This document shows, in pieces, positions 8,474 through 17,015 of a stretch of 64,000 nt of DNA. The notes beneath the pieces were generated by a model, which worked only from the letters and a program-made list of their open reading frames with translations, ran no database searches and had not been told where the DNA came from. Origin of the DNA: Polynucleobacter sp. AP-Kaivos-20-H2 (GTDB lineage: Bacteria; Pseudomonadota; Gammaproteobacteria; Burkholderiales; Burkholderiaceae); the NCBI RefSeq assembly GCF_018882215.1, contig NZ_JACVOX010000001.1, forward strand, positions 1-64,000, given 5' to 3'. Numbering within the stretch: the stretch's first letter is position 1; every line of letters begins with the position of its first letter. Made by a program: the position numbers and the translations under genes.

Positions 8474-9544
8474 ATGAAAAAGAGAGTCGGTTTGATGGCA
8501 AGTTTTCTCAAGAAAATATTGCTGGTTGCTGCAACAATAAGCGCGCCTATTTTTTTGGTTTCATGCGCCAGTACCGAGAAAGCTTCTTCAACTACGTCTC
8601 CTGGTCTTTATGCTGATGCGGCACCTTTAGATTTAAGAATCAGTCAATGGCCTTATCCGTATCCTCTGAAAGAATTTAAGACATCTTTGCAAGGGCAGCC
8701 TGCGAGCATGATGTATATGGATGTTGCTGCCTTAGGTAAGCAAAAGGGTGTAGTGGTCTTATTTCATGGCAAGAACTTCTCCAGCGATTACTGGGCGCCC
8801 ACAATTGCTGGGATATCTAAGGCTGGCTATCGTGTGATTGCACCTGATCAGATTGGCTTTGGAAAGTCTTCTAAGCCGGAGGTGGCTTATCACTTTGACG
8901 ATCTAGCTGCCAATACACAAGCCTTGCTGAAGTCCCTCAATATCAATCAGGTTTCAGTCATTGCCAACTCAATGGGCGGCATGGTAGGTATTCGTTTCTC
9001 ACGTCTATATCCGCAGACTGTTCAAAAGTTGGTATTAGAAAATCCGCTAGGACTTGAGGACTACAGCAAGGATATACCTCCGCAGCAGAATGATGAATTG
9101 CTCAAACTAGAGATGGCTCAAACTGAAGCGAGTTATCGCCGCTTTCTGCAGAGTTATTTTCCGAACTGGCAACCCAATTATGAAGATTTTGTAGAAGTCT
9201 ATGTTCGCGTGCAAAAAAGTCCGGACTATTTAGCCTATGCAAAGACTTCGGTTCTGACTTACCAAATGATTGCAGAAAAACCAGTAGTCAATGATCTGCC
9301 CCAATTGAAGATGCCAGTGTTATTAGTGATTGGTCAAAAAGATCGTACAGTATTTGGTCGACGTTTTGCGCCGCCAGAGGCTGTGAAGTCTTTGGGTAAC
9401 TTTTCGGAGCTAGGTAAAAAAGCACAAGCAGCTATTCCTAATGCAAAACTAGTGCCTATTGAAAACGTGGGTCATGTGCCTCATGTCGAGGTGCCGGATC
9501 AGTTTGTGAAAGCTGTAGTGGGGTTTTTGAACTCCAAGCCTTAA
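8474..9544 (+). CDS. Alpha/beta hydrolase, predicted lipoprotein
   Basis: A 356-residue hydrolase. The N-terminus has a lipoprotein signal peptide ending in the lipobox FLVSC (Cys31), so the protein is probably membrane-anchored on the periplasmic side. The fold shows the oxyanion region LFHGKNFSSDYW (97-108), the nucleophile elbow ANSMGG with Ser167, an acid candidate in GQKDRTVFG and the catalytic His in NVGHVPH. It starts right after the stop of the FAH-family gene. A later ATG at 8495 would shorten the signal peptide but keep the lipobox. The substrate is unknown; an ester or lactone hydrolase is likely. A weak GCCTTA/TAAGGC hairpin (9538-9553) overlaps the stop. Confidence 0.87.
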   Translation: MKKRVGLMASFLKKILLVAATISAPIFLVSCASTEKASSTTSPGLYADAAPLDLRISQWPYPYPLKEFKTSLQGQPASMMYMDVAALGKQKGVVVLFHGKNFSSDYWAPTIAGISKAGYRVIAPDQIGFGKSSKPEVAYHFDDLAANTQALLKSLNINQVSVIANSMGGMVGIRFSRLYPQTVQKLVLENPLGLEDYSKDIPPQQNDELLKLEMAQTEASYRRFLQSYFPNWQPNYEDFVEVYVRVQKSPDYLAYAKTSVLTYQMIAEKPVVNDLPQLKMPVLLVIGQKDRTVFGRRFAPPEAVKSLGNFSELGKKAQAAIPNAKLVPIENVGHVPHVEVPDQFVKAVVGFLNSKP

Positions 9545-9564
9545 GACTAAGGCTGCAGGGATAG

Positions 9565-10344
9565 CTACCTGCCAATCCACTGGGGTTGATGCCCTTCTAA
9601 GAAGGCGTTCACACCCTCCCTAAAGTCTTGGCTGTTATAGGTTTCCCGCATGAGATTAGTACAGTCAGGAAGATTGCTTTGAAGTAAGTGTGCCAATGTT
9701 AGCTTGCTAGCTTTTTGCGTGATGGGAGCAAGGGCCGCTAATTTTTGAGCGAGCACATTAGTAGCTGATTCGATTTCTGTAGACTCTGCCGTTTGATAGA
9801 GGTAGCCCGATGCCAATAATTTTGGTGCCTTAATGAGTTCCGCAGTCAGAAGCATCTTCTTCACTGTTGGAGTTCCTAGGTGAGCCGCAAGCCAAGACAA
9901 ATTACTTGGCGATAAACAATTTCCTAAAGTCTTGGCTACTGGTATACCGAAACGCGCATCCGGCGTCGAGATTCGAAAGTCACAGAAAGTTGCCATTAGT
10001 AGACCACTCCCTACGGCTAAACCTTCAATCATGGCAATCGTTGGCATTGGTAGTTGTTGAAGGGAGGCAAAGATATGATCGACAGCCACTTCATAAGCTT
10101 CATCTTTTTTGAGGTCAACAAACTGCTGAATATCACTTCCAGAAACAAATGCTTTATCTCCTGCGCCTCGAAATATGGCCACTCGAATTTTAGGATCCTT
10201 AGCTAAGGAGTCGCAGATCCTTTTGAGTTCCTCATACATTGGCCAGGTGAGCGCATTACGCGCAGCGGGATTATTAAACGTAACCCGTGCCATATTCCCG
10301 TCAACCGTTAAGTCTAGGCAGGGAGGGGAGGGGTTAGTAGTCAT
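9565..10344 (-). CDS. Enoyl-CoA hydratase/isomerase family protein
   Basis: A 259-residue crotonase-fold protein. The oxyanion-hole segments are KAFVSGSDIQQF (about 69-80) and AMIEGLAVGSGLLMATFCDFRIS (about 104-126). The usual A-G-A-D-I of hydratases is S-G-S-D-I here, and the glutamates of classical crotonases are not obvious in the LGNCLSPSNLSWLA region, so another CoA reaction such as isomerisation or hydrolysis is possible. The start ATG lies at 10342-10344. It stands alone on the minus strand, convergent with the lipoprotein hydrolase gene. Confidence 0.88.
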   Translation of the reverse strand: MTTNPSPPCLDLTVDGNMARVTFNNPAARNALTWPMYEELKRICDSLAKDPKIRVAIFRGAGDKAFVSGSDIQQFVDLKKDEAYEVAVDHIFASLQQLPMPTIAMIEGLAVGSGLLMATFCDFRISTPDARFGIPVAKTLGNCLSPSNLSWLAAHLGTPTVKKMLLTAELIKAPKLLASGYLYQTAESTEIESATNVLAQKLAALAPITQKASKLTLAHLLQSNLPDCTNLMRETYNSQDFREGVNAFLEGHQPQWIGR

Positions 10345-10431
10345 GCGCCCATTCTAAACAAAAGACCTTTCCCCGGGCCCAGAATTTATAGAATTACCCC
10401 CACCCGAAGTTTCCTGCGATAGAATTCCCTT

Positions 10432-10590
10432 ATGTATATGTTTCTACCTTTTCTGACGGCTTTTATCGGACTTGTTTTAGTCTGGTTTCAGAAGCGTCTT
10501 GCAGGTTTGACAGTTTTGGCGATTACCGTTGCCATTCTTTTGGTCTGGTTCCGTTTTCATGCGACTGACCATCTCAACATCAGTCTGTAA
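10432..10590 (+). CDS. DUF5993-like small membrane protein
   Basis: This 52-residue ORF starts MYMFLPFLTAFIGLVLVW, has two predicted membrane helices separated by FQKRLAGL, and ends FHATDHLNISL. This matches the small family I know as DUF5993, which is repeatedly found just upstream of dsbB-like genes. Here its TAA is directly followed by the TTG that opens the dsbB-like frame. Probably an inner-membrane accessory of the DsbB protein; the role is inferred from position only. Confidence 0.8.
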   Translation: MYMFLPFLTAFIGLVLVWFQKRLAGLTVLAITVAILLVWFRFHATDHLNISL

Positions 10591-11160
10591 TTGATTGTGA
10601 GCAAATATTCTCTACCTTCCCTAGCTGCACTTGGTAATCAGCTTGCATTGCTGGCTGTAGTTGGCATGCTGTCTTATGCTTTTGTAGATCAACTTTACTT
10701 TGGTGAGCTACCTTGTCCTTTGTGCTTAATGCAGCGCGTTGGATTTGTGATTATTGGCTTTGCTTTGGTGCTGAACATTCGTTCTGGTGCTCATTCATCT
10801 CACTATGGATGGGGCTTCATTGGTGGCTTGGTTGGAATGATGGTTTCTCTTCGTCAGGTGTTCTTGCATATTCTGCCGGGTGACAAAGGATTTGGAAAAA
10901 CATTTTTAGAGTTACATTTCTATACCTGGGCTTATGTTGGATATACCGGATTATTAATGGGTCTAGCAATTCTCTTAATGCTTCCCAATCGTGAAGTCCG
11001 CTCCCGTTCATGGTTTGCTAATGCACTTGTTATTGCTTTCATTCTCTTGGTTTTGGGTAATCTCGTATCTACACTCTTGGAATGCGGTATTGGCCCCTGC
11101 GCTGACGACCCAGTGAAGTATGAGGGCTGGTTATGGCTTCGCTCTCGCTTTGGTTTCTAA
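10591..11160 (+). CDS. Disulfide bond formation protein B family (DsbB-like)
   Basis: A 189-residue integral membrane protein with four to five helices. The first redox pair is C42-x2-C45 in ELPCPLCLMQR, as in DsbB, which passes electrons from DsbA to quinone. The second cysteine pair lies near the C-terminus (C165 and C170 in LLECGIGPCADD), after the last helix pair, unlike the loop position (C104/C130) in E. coli DsbB. This fits a distinct DsbB branch that travels with DUF5993 proteins. The start is TTG 10591, contiguous with the upstream stop, or GTG 10597. It is translationally coupled to the small upstream gene. Confidence 0.85.
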   Translation: MIVSKYSLPSLAALGNQLALLAVVGMLSYAFVDQLYFGELPCPLCLMQRVGFVIIGFALVLNIRSGAHSSHYGWGFIGGLVGMMVSLRQVFLHILPGDKGFGKTFLELHFYTWAYVGYTGLLMGLAILLMLPNREVRSRSWFANALVIAFILLVLGNLVSTLLECGIGPCADDPVKYEGWLWLRSRFGF

Positions 11161-11196
11161 TTTAGATCACCTGGTCTAGTCCTACTTTTTTTGTGT

Positions 11197-12198
11197 ATGC
11201 AATTCTCTAAAGTTCTTAAGAACTTTCTCCTTGCTTCTGCATTTTTGGCCATTGGCTTTGCTGTTCATGCGCAAAGTGCATCCCAGGAAAATGCTACCTG
11301 GCCAAAACAAGCAATTCGCATCATCGTTAGCTTTACGCCGGGCGGTGCTCCAGATATGCTGGCGCGCGTTTTAGCAGAAAGTTGGCAGCAAAATCTAGGC
11401 GTGCCAGTGTTGGTCGAAAATCGCCCGGGCTACGGCGGCAATATTGGCGCTGATCTAGTGGCCAAGAGCGATCCAGATGGCTATACCTTATTGATTGGTA
11501 CGGTAGGCATTCATGCGATTAATGGTGCGTTGTATGAAAAGATTTCATACGATCCCGTAAAAGATTTCACGCCTATTAGTTTTTTAGCAAGCACGCCAAA
11601 TGTATTGATAGTTAATAAGAAGCTTGGCGTTAACAATCTTCATGAATTAATTGAATTGGCAAAAGTAAAGCCAGGCCAACTGACTTTTGGTTCATCGGGG
11701 ATTGGAACATCACTGCATATGTCCGGGGAATTATTTAAAGAGATGGCCGGTGTTCAAATTCGGCATATTCCTTATAAGGGGCGGGCTCAATCGCTACCCG
11801 ATTTAGTGAGTGGCCGTATCTCCATGCTATTTGATAACTTATCATCATCTTTGCCTTTGATTAAAGCTGGTGAAGTCCAGGCCTTAGGTGTAACCACCTT
11901 AAAACGCTCGCATGCTGCCCCTGAGATTCCGACATTTGCAGAGCAGGGGCTTCCAGGATTTGAGGCAGTTTCTTGGTTCTCTTTAATGGCGCCAGCAAAC
12001 TTGCCGCCCCCAATTCAAAAGCGCTTAAATCAGTTGACGCACCGTACTTTAAATAGCCCTGAAGTTAAAGCTCGACTCTTGGCTGGAGGCTTAGAGCCCG
12101 CGCCCGGAAGCCCCAAAGAACTCTCCAAGCTGATTACGCAAGAGTCTGTAAAGTGGAGTAAGGTGGTGTTGCAGTCGGGTACAAAATTGGAGCAATAA
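11197..12198 (+). CDS. Bug/TctC-family periplasmic solute-binding receptor
   Basis: A 333-residue binding protein with a signal peptide ending in AVHAQ and the Bug motif TWPKQAIRIIVSFTPGGAPDMLAR. The ligand Asp is present in APDMLAR. Other family blocks are NIGADLVAKSDPDGYTLLIG, TFGSSGIGTSLHM and IPYKGRAQSLPDLVSGR. ATG 11197 is preferred over the in-frame TTG at 11191. No permease genes are adjacent. Ligand unknown. Confidence 0.92.
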   Translation: MQFSKVLKNFLLASAFLAIGFAVHAQSASQENATWPKQAIRIIVSFTPGGAPDMLARVLAESWQQNLGVPVLVENRPGYGGNIGADLVAKSDPDGYTLLIGTVGIHAINGALYEKISYDPVKDFTPISFLASTPNVLIVNKKLGVNNLHELIELAKVKPGQLTFGSSGIGTSLHMSGELFKEMAGVQIRHIPYKGRAQSLPDLVSGRISMLFDNLSSSLPLIKAGEVQALGVTTLKRSHAAPEIPTFAEQGLPGFEAVSWFSLMAPANLPPPIQKRLNQLTHRTLNSPEVKARLLAGGLEPAPGSPKELSKLITQESVKWSKVVLQSGTKLEQ

Positions 12199-12335
12199 AT
12201 GGTCCTAATCGATCTGAATAAATAAGTTATTTTCTTGTCAGCCTGGCCGTATTTGAGGCGTTATTGATAGTAATACTAGAAAAAACTAGAATAGAAATAG
12301 AAAGCAGTAAAAGACCAAATATATGGGGGTCGATC

Positions 12336-12788
12336 ATGAAACAAATCAATAAATTCAGCATCTTAGGTGTTGCTTCAGTTGTCTTAGCCACTTTGTTGGC
12401 TGCCTCGCCAGTGATTGCCCAAGCTGGCAATGTGGGGTGGAATGTTTCTGTGGGCGGTGGCTACGGCGGTGGTTGGCGTCCAGCGGCCTACGGACCTTAT
12501 GGTGGTGGCTGGGGTTCAGGATGGCGTGGTAACTGGGCATACGGCGGCGGTTATTACGGCCCCTATGCTGGGTACTATGCACCACCGGTAGCATATGCAC
12601 CTCCAGTTGTTTATATGGCCCCGCCACAACCAATGGTCTTGGCGGCTCAACCTCAACCTGCTGTTTGGTACTACTGCCCAGCTAGCGGCAAGTATTTTCC
12701 ATACATACAAGATTGCCCAACTGGCTGGCAAACTCAACCTGCAACCCCACCAACGAGTAGTGCTCAGCCCGAGCAGCTACAGCACTAA
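12336..12788 (+). CDS. Exported Gly/Tyr/Pro-rich protein with a C-terminal CPxSGKYFPY motif
   Basis: A 150-residue exported protein with a signal peptide up to about PVIAQA, then a low-complexity Gly/Tyr/Trp-rich stretch (GGGYGGGW, GYYGPYAGYYAPP) and a Pro/Ala-rich segment. It ends with WYYCPASGKYFPYIQDCPTGW, holding two cysteines. This C-terminal block is common in small periplasmic or surface proteins of Gram-negative bacteria with no known function. ATG 12336 is chosen because GGGGGT lies 5 bases upstream and the signal peptide begins there; an earlier in-frame start would place charged residues before it. It is followed by a glycine-zipper lipoprotein gene. Confidence 0.78.
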   Translation: MKQINKFSILGVASVVLATLLAASPVIAQAGNVGWNVSVGGGYGGGWRPAAYGPYGGGWGSGWRGNWAYGGGYYGPYAGYYAPPVAYAPPVVYMAPPQPMVLAAQPQPAVWYYCPASGKYFPYIQDCPTGWQTQPATPPTSSAQPEQLQH

Positions 12789-12828
12789 ACATTTTTAGAA
12801 TTTCAGAATAGCTAAAGGTTTATTTAAT

Positions 12829-13290
12829 ATGAAACGATTTGCACGCGCCGCAGTTTTAACTGCATCTGTTCTTGCGTCATTAACTGCATGTGTATCTGCG
12901 CCAACTGGTCCGACTGTTGCCGTAATGCCGCGCCAAGGAAAGCCTTTTGAGGTATTTCAACAAGAGGATCAAGTTTGTCGACAATTTGCTACAAATGCAG
13001 TTAAGGATACAGGTGATGCCGCTCTTAAGGAGGGTGTGACTAGTGCTGCTGTAGCAGCTGCCCTTGGTGCTGCTGCTGGTGCCGTCATTGGTGGTGGTAG
13101 CCATGCGGGCGTTGGAACTGGTGCAGGCGTAGGATTATTGGGCGGTTCTGCAATTGGCGCCATGAATGCATCCGGAAAACAAAATCAAGCGCAAACTCAA
13201 TACAACATTGCCTACCAACAATGCATGTACTCCAAGGGTAATCAAGTTCCTAGTTACGCAACGCCTGCGCCAGGTCCAGGCTATCGTTAA
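12829..13290 (+). CDS. Glycine-zipper lipoprotein
   Basis: A 153-residue predicted lipoprotein with lipobox SLTAC (Cys21). Residues of about 70-110 form a glycine-zipper hairpin (AAALGAAAGAVIGGGSHAGVG and GAGVGLLGGSAIGAM), as in the YMGG/Gly-zipper 2TM-like families that insert into or decorate the outer membrane. The C-terminus has YNIAYQQCMYSKGNQVP, a cysteine-bearing block typical of these proteins. It lies 40 bases after the Gly/Tyr-rich exported protein and may share its transcript. Envelope role inferred, exact function unknown. Confidence 0.82.
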   Translation: MKRFARAAVLTASVLASLTACVSAPTGPTVAVMPRQGKPFEVFQQEDQVCRQFATNAVKDTGDAALKEGVTSAAVAAALGAAAGAVIGGGSHAGVGTGAGVGLLGGSAIGAMNASGKQNQAQTQYNIAYQQCMYSKGNQVPSYATPAPGPGYR

Positions 13291-13308
13291 GCTCTAGAGG
13301 TATTGCTT

Positions 13309-14700
13309 TTAGGTCTCTACCGGGGGATGCGTCTTCTCATAGCGCTCCGCCGTTCTTCTAAAGAGGTAGAGTAGGAAACACGCAGCTAGGCCAAGACTCA
13401 AGCTATTGCCTGCCCAGAAACCATTGGCACCTTGTAAAAATGCTGGCGTGTTACCTAATACATTAAAGCCCATCAAGTAGCCACCACCAAGCCCCACGCC
13501 CCAGAGTGAGCCCGCATAAATCACCATAGGTAAAAAAGCAATACGATAGGCTCGCAGAATGAATGCAGCAGTAACTTGTAGCGCATCAAATACTTGATAG
13601 AAGGCAATAAATAAGAAGAGCGGAATCGAGAACGCCTTCACCTCTGCTGGCGGATCGTATAAATCCAATAGCTGTATTCTGAAAATCCAAACTGCAATAC
13701 CAATGGTGATGCAAAGCGTAGTGGTAAAAAATACCGATGACCAACCTATTTCTTCAGCGCGCTCAGGCTTGTTGGCGCCAATAGATTGCGACACCAAGGT
13801 CATGGTCGCAATTGAGAGGGATAACGGCACCATGTAGATGACGGTTCCCATATTGGCTACGATTTGATGGCCGGCTAAAGCTGTAGTTCCAAGACGGGCA
13901 ATAAACAGCGACATAAATGTGAATGAGGTCACTTCAATCAAGTAGCTAAAGCCAATGGGCGCACCAAGCTTTAATAATATCCAGATGCGATGCCAGTCAG
14001 GCATGCTAAAGCGGGCAAAGATTTTAAATGGCCTGTAAAAACGATCAAACATCACAAAGCCAAGAGTCATTAACAACCAAGACCAGTTGATAATGACGGT
14101 AGCTACAGCGCAGCCTGGGCCGCCCATGCCTTCAATGCCGAAGCCACCATAGATAAACAGTAAGTTCAAAGGAAGTTTTAGTGCCAAGCCAATTATCTGA
14201 ACTATGGTGATAACAGTAGGGCGTGATACAGCATTATGTAAAGCCATGAGAACCCGCATCCCCATGCTAGCTGGCAAGCCGATTGCCAGAATGTTGAGAT
14301 ACAACCTTGCCTTACCTTCAATAAGGCTATTGACTCGAGATATGGATAGCAAGTGATCTGCATTGAGCAAAATGAAGCAACCAAAAATGGTAAGACCTAA
14401 AGCAAGCCAAATTGCTTGCCGTACTTCTTCGCCGATTTCTGAAAAACGTTTAGCACCAAATAGTTGTCCGGCAATTGGTGCAAGAGCAGAGATTACTCCC
14501 GTTAGGCCAACATAAATGCTAATGAAGATGGCTGAAGCCATTGCCAGCGCTGCCAAATCATCAGCTGAATACCGTGCAGTCATCGCTGTATCGAGTACAC
14601 CAAACGCAATCACAGCAAGCTGACCAACCAATAGTGGCCCAGCTAGTTTAAGTAAAGATGGGATGTCCTCGCGAAGACGCGATAGCTTAAAGTGGAGCAC
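13309..14700 (-). CDS. MATE-family multidrug/toxin efflux transporter
   Basis: A 463-residue inner-membrane protein with about 12 predicted helices, the usual MATE length. It opens with LAGPLLVGQLAVIAFGVLDTAMTARYS, matching the NorM-type first helix motif (P.....L......D....G..), and has the internal repeat TLVSQSIGANKPERAEEIGW. MATE proteins export cationic drugs or dyes using H+ or Na+. The start is GTG at 14698-14700, only three bases after the stop of the upstream GT-C-like gene, so it is probably translationally coupled to it. This hints that it could export a product of, or work with, the glycosyltransferase-like enzyme. Confidence 0.9.
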   Translation of the reverse strand: MLHFKLSRLREDIPSLLKLAGPLLVGQLAVIAFGVLDTAMTARYSADDLAALAMASAIFISIYVGLTGVISALAPIAGQLFGAKRFSEIGEEVRQAIWLALGLTIFGCFILLNADHLLSISRVNSLIEGKARLYLNILAIGLPASMGMRVLMALHNAVSRPTVITIVQIIGLALKLPLNLLFIYGGFGIEGMGGPGCAVATVIINWSWLLMTLGFVMFDRFYRPFKIFARFSMPDWHRIWILLKLGAPIGFSYLIEVTSFTFMSLFIARLGTTALAGHQIVANMGTVIYMVPLSLSIATMTLVSQSIGANKPERAEEIGWSSVFFTTTLCITIGIAVWIFRIQLLDLYDPPAEVKAFSIPLFLFIAFYQVFDALQVTAAFILRAYRIAFLPMVIYAGSLWGVGLGGGYLMGFNVLGNTPAFLQGANGFWAGNSLSLGLAACFLLYLFRRTAERYEKTHPPVET

Positions 14701-14703
14701 GAT

Positions 14704-16422
14704 TTATTCCGAGATAACTTCGTAGAGGCGTAGGCGTTCGTCGCGGTCAGCGGCACGACGATCTTCCCAAAGCAGTGTGAGCTTTTTATTATTCAGTTGC
14801 GCGTATGATTTTGCTTCAGATTGGCTATGGGTCAGCATCCATTGGCAATTTGGATCATCTCTCAAGTTAAGTTTGGAGAAGTATTCAAAAGAGGCGAGCT
14901 GTGCAGCGCCTAAGTTGCTAGTGTCTATGCAGCCGCTATCAGCGGGAATCACTTGTACCAATCGGGCAGACACATGGCGATAGGTTTTAGCGTAGTTAAT
15001 AGTTGGTAGCCACAAAGACATTAGCAGTACCCACATCAAAGTAGTCCCTGATGCTGAGATGATGAGGCAGCGCCAGATTTCTTTCGGGGCCCGAGAAGTT
15101 CTCCAGCGAACTACTGCAAGCCATACACCCGTAGTAGCAAGAGCCACGATAAAGGCTAAGACATTAAATTGACCAGTAAATCCAGGTAGTAGGCGTGCAA
15201 TATTGGCGGCCGTAGATTCTGGGTAGCCGGTCACTTTTGCGAGCCAAATAATCCAAATAGCCAGGGCGATCAGCGTAAAGCTAAACATCGCAAACCAATC
15301 AATAAAGCTAATGACGCTTCGCTTGAGAACAGGCAGGCTAAATGCGGCAATAATCGAAAGGCTTGGAATCAAAATCATTAAGTCATGTTCATTTGCTTCT
15401 AGGCGGAACAAAACATAAATTAAGCTGCCGATGAATAAACTCAAAGGAATGCAAAGATGGGGTGCGCGCCATGCGCCCGATTCTTTAATGCGACCCCAGT
15501 GCGCAAGGGAGACGATTGCGAGCGGCCAGACGGGCCACGCGTAAGCCCAGAAGTTCACACTCAAGAAACCCAGTGATTCAATTGATGGAGTAGCGCGCAT
15601 TTCCGGTACATTGCGCCAGCCTTCTTCAGCGATATGACGCCATTGCGCTGGCAGATCGGCTAGATACCAAATCAGAGGCCAAATCGCAAAACCGATTAAA
15701 CCTAAAACAGTACTAGTCAGCGTCCAACGAAAGCGCAACTTCGCATTGCTAGCAATGACCGCAATGATGGTGGAGGTAACAATGATTAAGCTGAGTGTGA
15801 GATTGCTTGATAGGGCGACGATGGCAATACCAAGGCCAGTCCAGAAACCACCTTGCCAAGGTTTATCTAAGCCGCGCACTGTGCCATATAGCACGATGCT
15901 AATACCCATGAGCTGCGCCATCATTGGCGTAGTTTCATGAGCGCGTTGCGCTAGACCTACGCACGCCAAGAAAATGAGTAGCGCGCCATCAGCTAGGGTC
16001 ATGCCGTAGCTCTTTAAATCGGGCTGACCACCAACTGCTAATGCCATCGGCTGCACTTCACGACGACGACCTAATAAATAGGTGGCATACCAAATTGCTA
16101 GTGCAGCAGAGAAGAAACAGATGGCGGCGTATAAGCGTGCAGCATTAGCGGCGCCAATGAATGGACCAAACCACTCAATGAGTGTGGCGCCCATCCAATA
16201 AGACAAGGGCGCACCAAGAGAGATATCGCGTCCAGCTAAGTGGGGAACCATCCAGTCTAAGGTGTTACCGCGAAAGAGTGTCCACATACCACCAAACCCA
16301 ATAGCATCCTCATTCTTCCAGGGGTCCCGAAAGAAGAGGCCAGCGAAACCATAAACTAAGGTCAGCGCAAAAATAATAATGCGCGGAATAGATTTAGTGG
16401 CGGCGGCAGTAAGTTTGACCAT
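14704..16422 (-). CDS. GT-C-like integral membrane protein (glycosyltransferase family 39/ArnT-like)
   Basis: A 572-residue membrane protein with roughly 11-13 hydrophobic helices and a C-terminal soluble domain of about 100 residues that includes VIPADSGCIDTSNLGAAQ. The first periplasmic loop contains FRDPWKNEDAIGFG, with an acidic ED pair where GT-C enzymes such as ArnT carry their catalytic Asp/Glu. This layout suggests transfer of a sugar from a polyprenyl-phosphate donor to a lipid or protein in the periplasm. The donor and acceptor are unknown. The coupled downstream gene is a MATE transporter. No other LPS genes are adjacent. Confidence 0.72.
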   Translation of the reverse strand: MVKLTAAATKSIPRIIIFALTLVYGFAGLFFRDPWKNEDAIGFGGMWTLFRGNTLDWMVPHLAGRDISLGAPLSYWMGATLIEWFGPFIGAANAARLYAAICFFSAALAIWYATYLLGRRREVQPMALAVGGQPDLKSYGMTLADGALLIFLACVGLAQRAHETTPMMAQLMGISIVLYGTVRGLDKPWQGGFWTGLGIAIVALSSNLTLSLIIVTSTIIAVIASNAKLRFRWTLTSTVLGLIGFAIWPLIWYLADLPAQWRHIAEEGWRNVPEMRATPSIESLGFLSVNFWAYAWPVWPLAIVSLAHWGRIKESGAWRAPHLCIPLSLFIGSLIYVLFRLEANEHDLMILIPSLSIIAAFSLPVLKRSVISFIDWFAMFSFTLIALAIWIIWLAKVTGYPESTAANIARLLPGFTGQFNVLAFIVALATTGVWLAVVRWRTSRAPKEIWRCLIISASGTTLMWVLLMSLWLPTINYAKTYRHVSARLVQVIPADSGCIDTSNLGAAQLASFEYFSKLNLRDDPNCQWMLTHSQSEAKSYAQLNNKKLTLLWEDRRAADRDERLRLYEVISE

Positions 16423-16442
16423 GTGTGAAGTTCAAAATAAAA

Positions 16443-16462
16443 AAGGCAGCAAACGCTGCCTT
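16443..16462 (-). terminator. Intrinsic terminator of rpmE2
   Basis: AAGGCAGC (16443-16450) and GCTGCCTT (16455-16462) form an 8-bp stem with a 4-base loop. On the minus strand a T-rich run (TTTTTTATTTT) follows. It ends the rpmE2 transcript before the GT-C-like gene. Confidence 0.88.
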
Positions 16463-16511
16463 AATTATCTCGCAGAGCAGGTATTTAACATACCCCGCGA
16501 ATAGAAGTGGT

Positions 16512-16859
16512 TTAAGCCTTCTTCTTAGCTGGCTTTTCAGCAGCTTTAGCTTCTGCAGCAGCAGCTTTTTTCTCAGCTGTTTTAGCAGCGCCATCACCGG
16601 TAGCTTTAGCAACAGCTTTAGTACCGAATTTCTGACGGAATTTCTCAACACGACCAGCGGTATCCATAATTTTCTGGGTGCCAGTGTAGAAAGGGTGTGA
16701 CTCAGATGAAGTCTCGATCTTGGCCAATGGATATTCATTACCATCTTCCCACTTGATTGTCTCTCTAGTAGACATAGTGGAGCGAGTCTTGAAGCTGAAG
16801 TTATTGGAAACGTCTACAAAGACGATTTCGCGATATTCGGGGTGAATGCCAGGTTTCAT
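16512..16859 (-). CDS. rpmE2: 50S ribosomal protein L31, type B, with an Ala/Lys-rich tail
   Basis: A 115-residue L31 of the zinc-free type B. The core (1-~85) has [28 protein letters not shown], and [24 protein letters not shown]. The zinc-binding CxxC found in type A L31 is absent. The C-terminal ~30 residues are low-complexity [19 protein letters not shown], an extension common in betaproteobacteria that probably contacts rRNA. It is flanked by its own terminator downstream and lies between rho and the GT-C-like gene. Where both types exist, type B is usually favoured under zinc limitation, but no Zur site is obvious upstream. Confidence 0.95.
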   Translation of the reverse strand: MKPGIHPEYREIVFVDVSNNFSFKTRSTMSTRETIKWEDGNEYPLAKIETSSESHPFYTGTQKIMDTAGRVEKFRQKFGTKAVAKATGDGAAKTAEKKAAAAEAKAAEKPAKKKA

Positions 16860-16985
16860 GTTGAGTCCTATGAGCGGGGAGCCGTTTGAGCCAAATTGGC
16901 TGAAATACTTTCCCAGGTTTTAAAAGCGGTAAAGGCAAAATTATGCCATGAAATCAACAACAAAGCGCTGTTTGGGTGTCCAAAA

Positions 16986-17002
16986 AGGGCTGAAACAGCC
17001 CT
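16986..17002 (-). terminator. Intrinsic terminator of rho
   Basis: AGGGCTG (16986-16992) and CAGCCCT (16996-17002) form a 7-bp stem with an AAA loop. On the minus strand it is followed by TTTTTGG. It sits directly past the rho stop at 17016. Confidence 0.88.
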
Positions 17003-17015
17003 CTAGACCCCTAAA

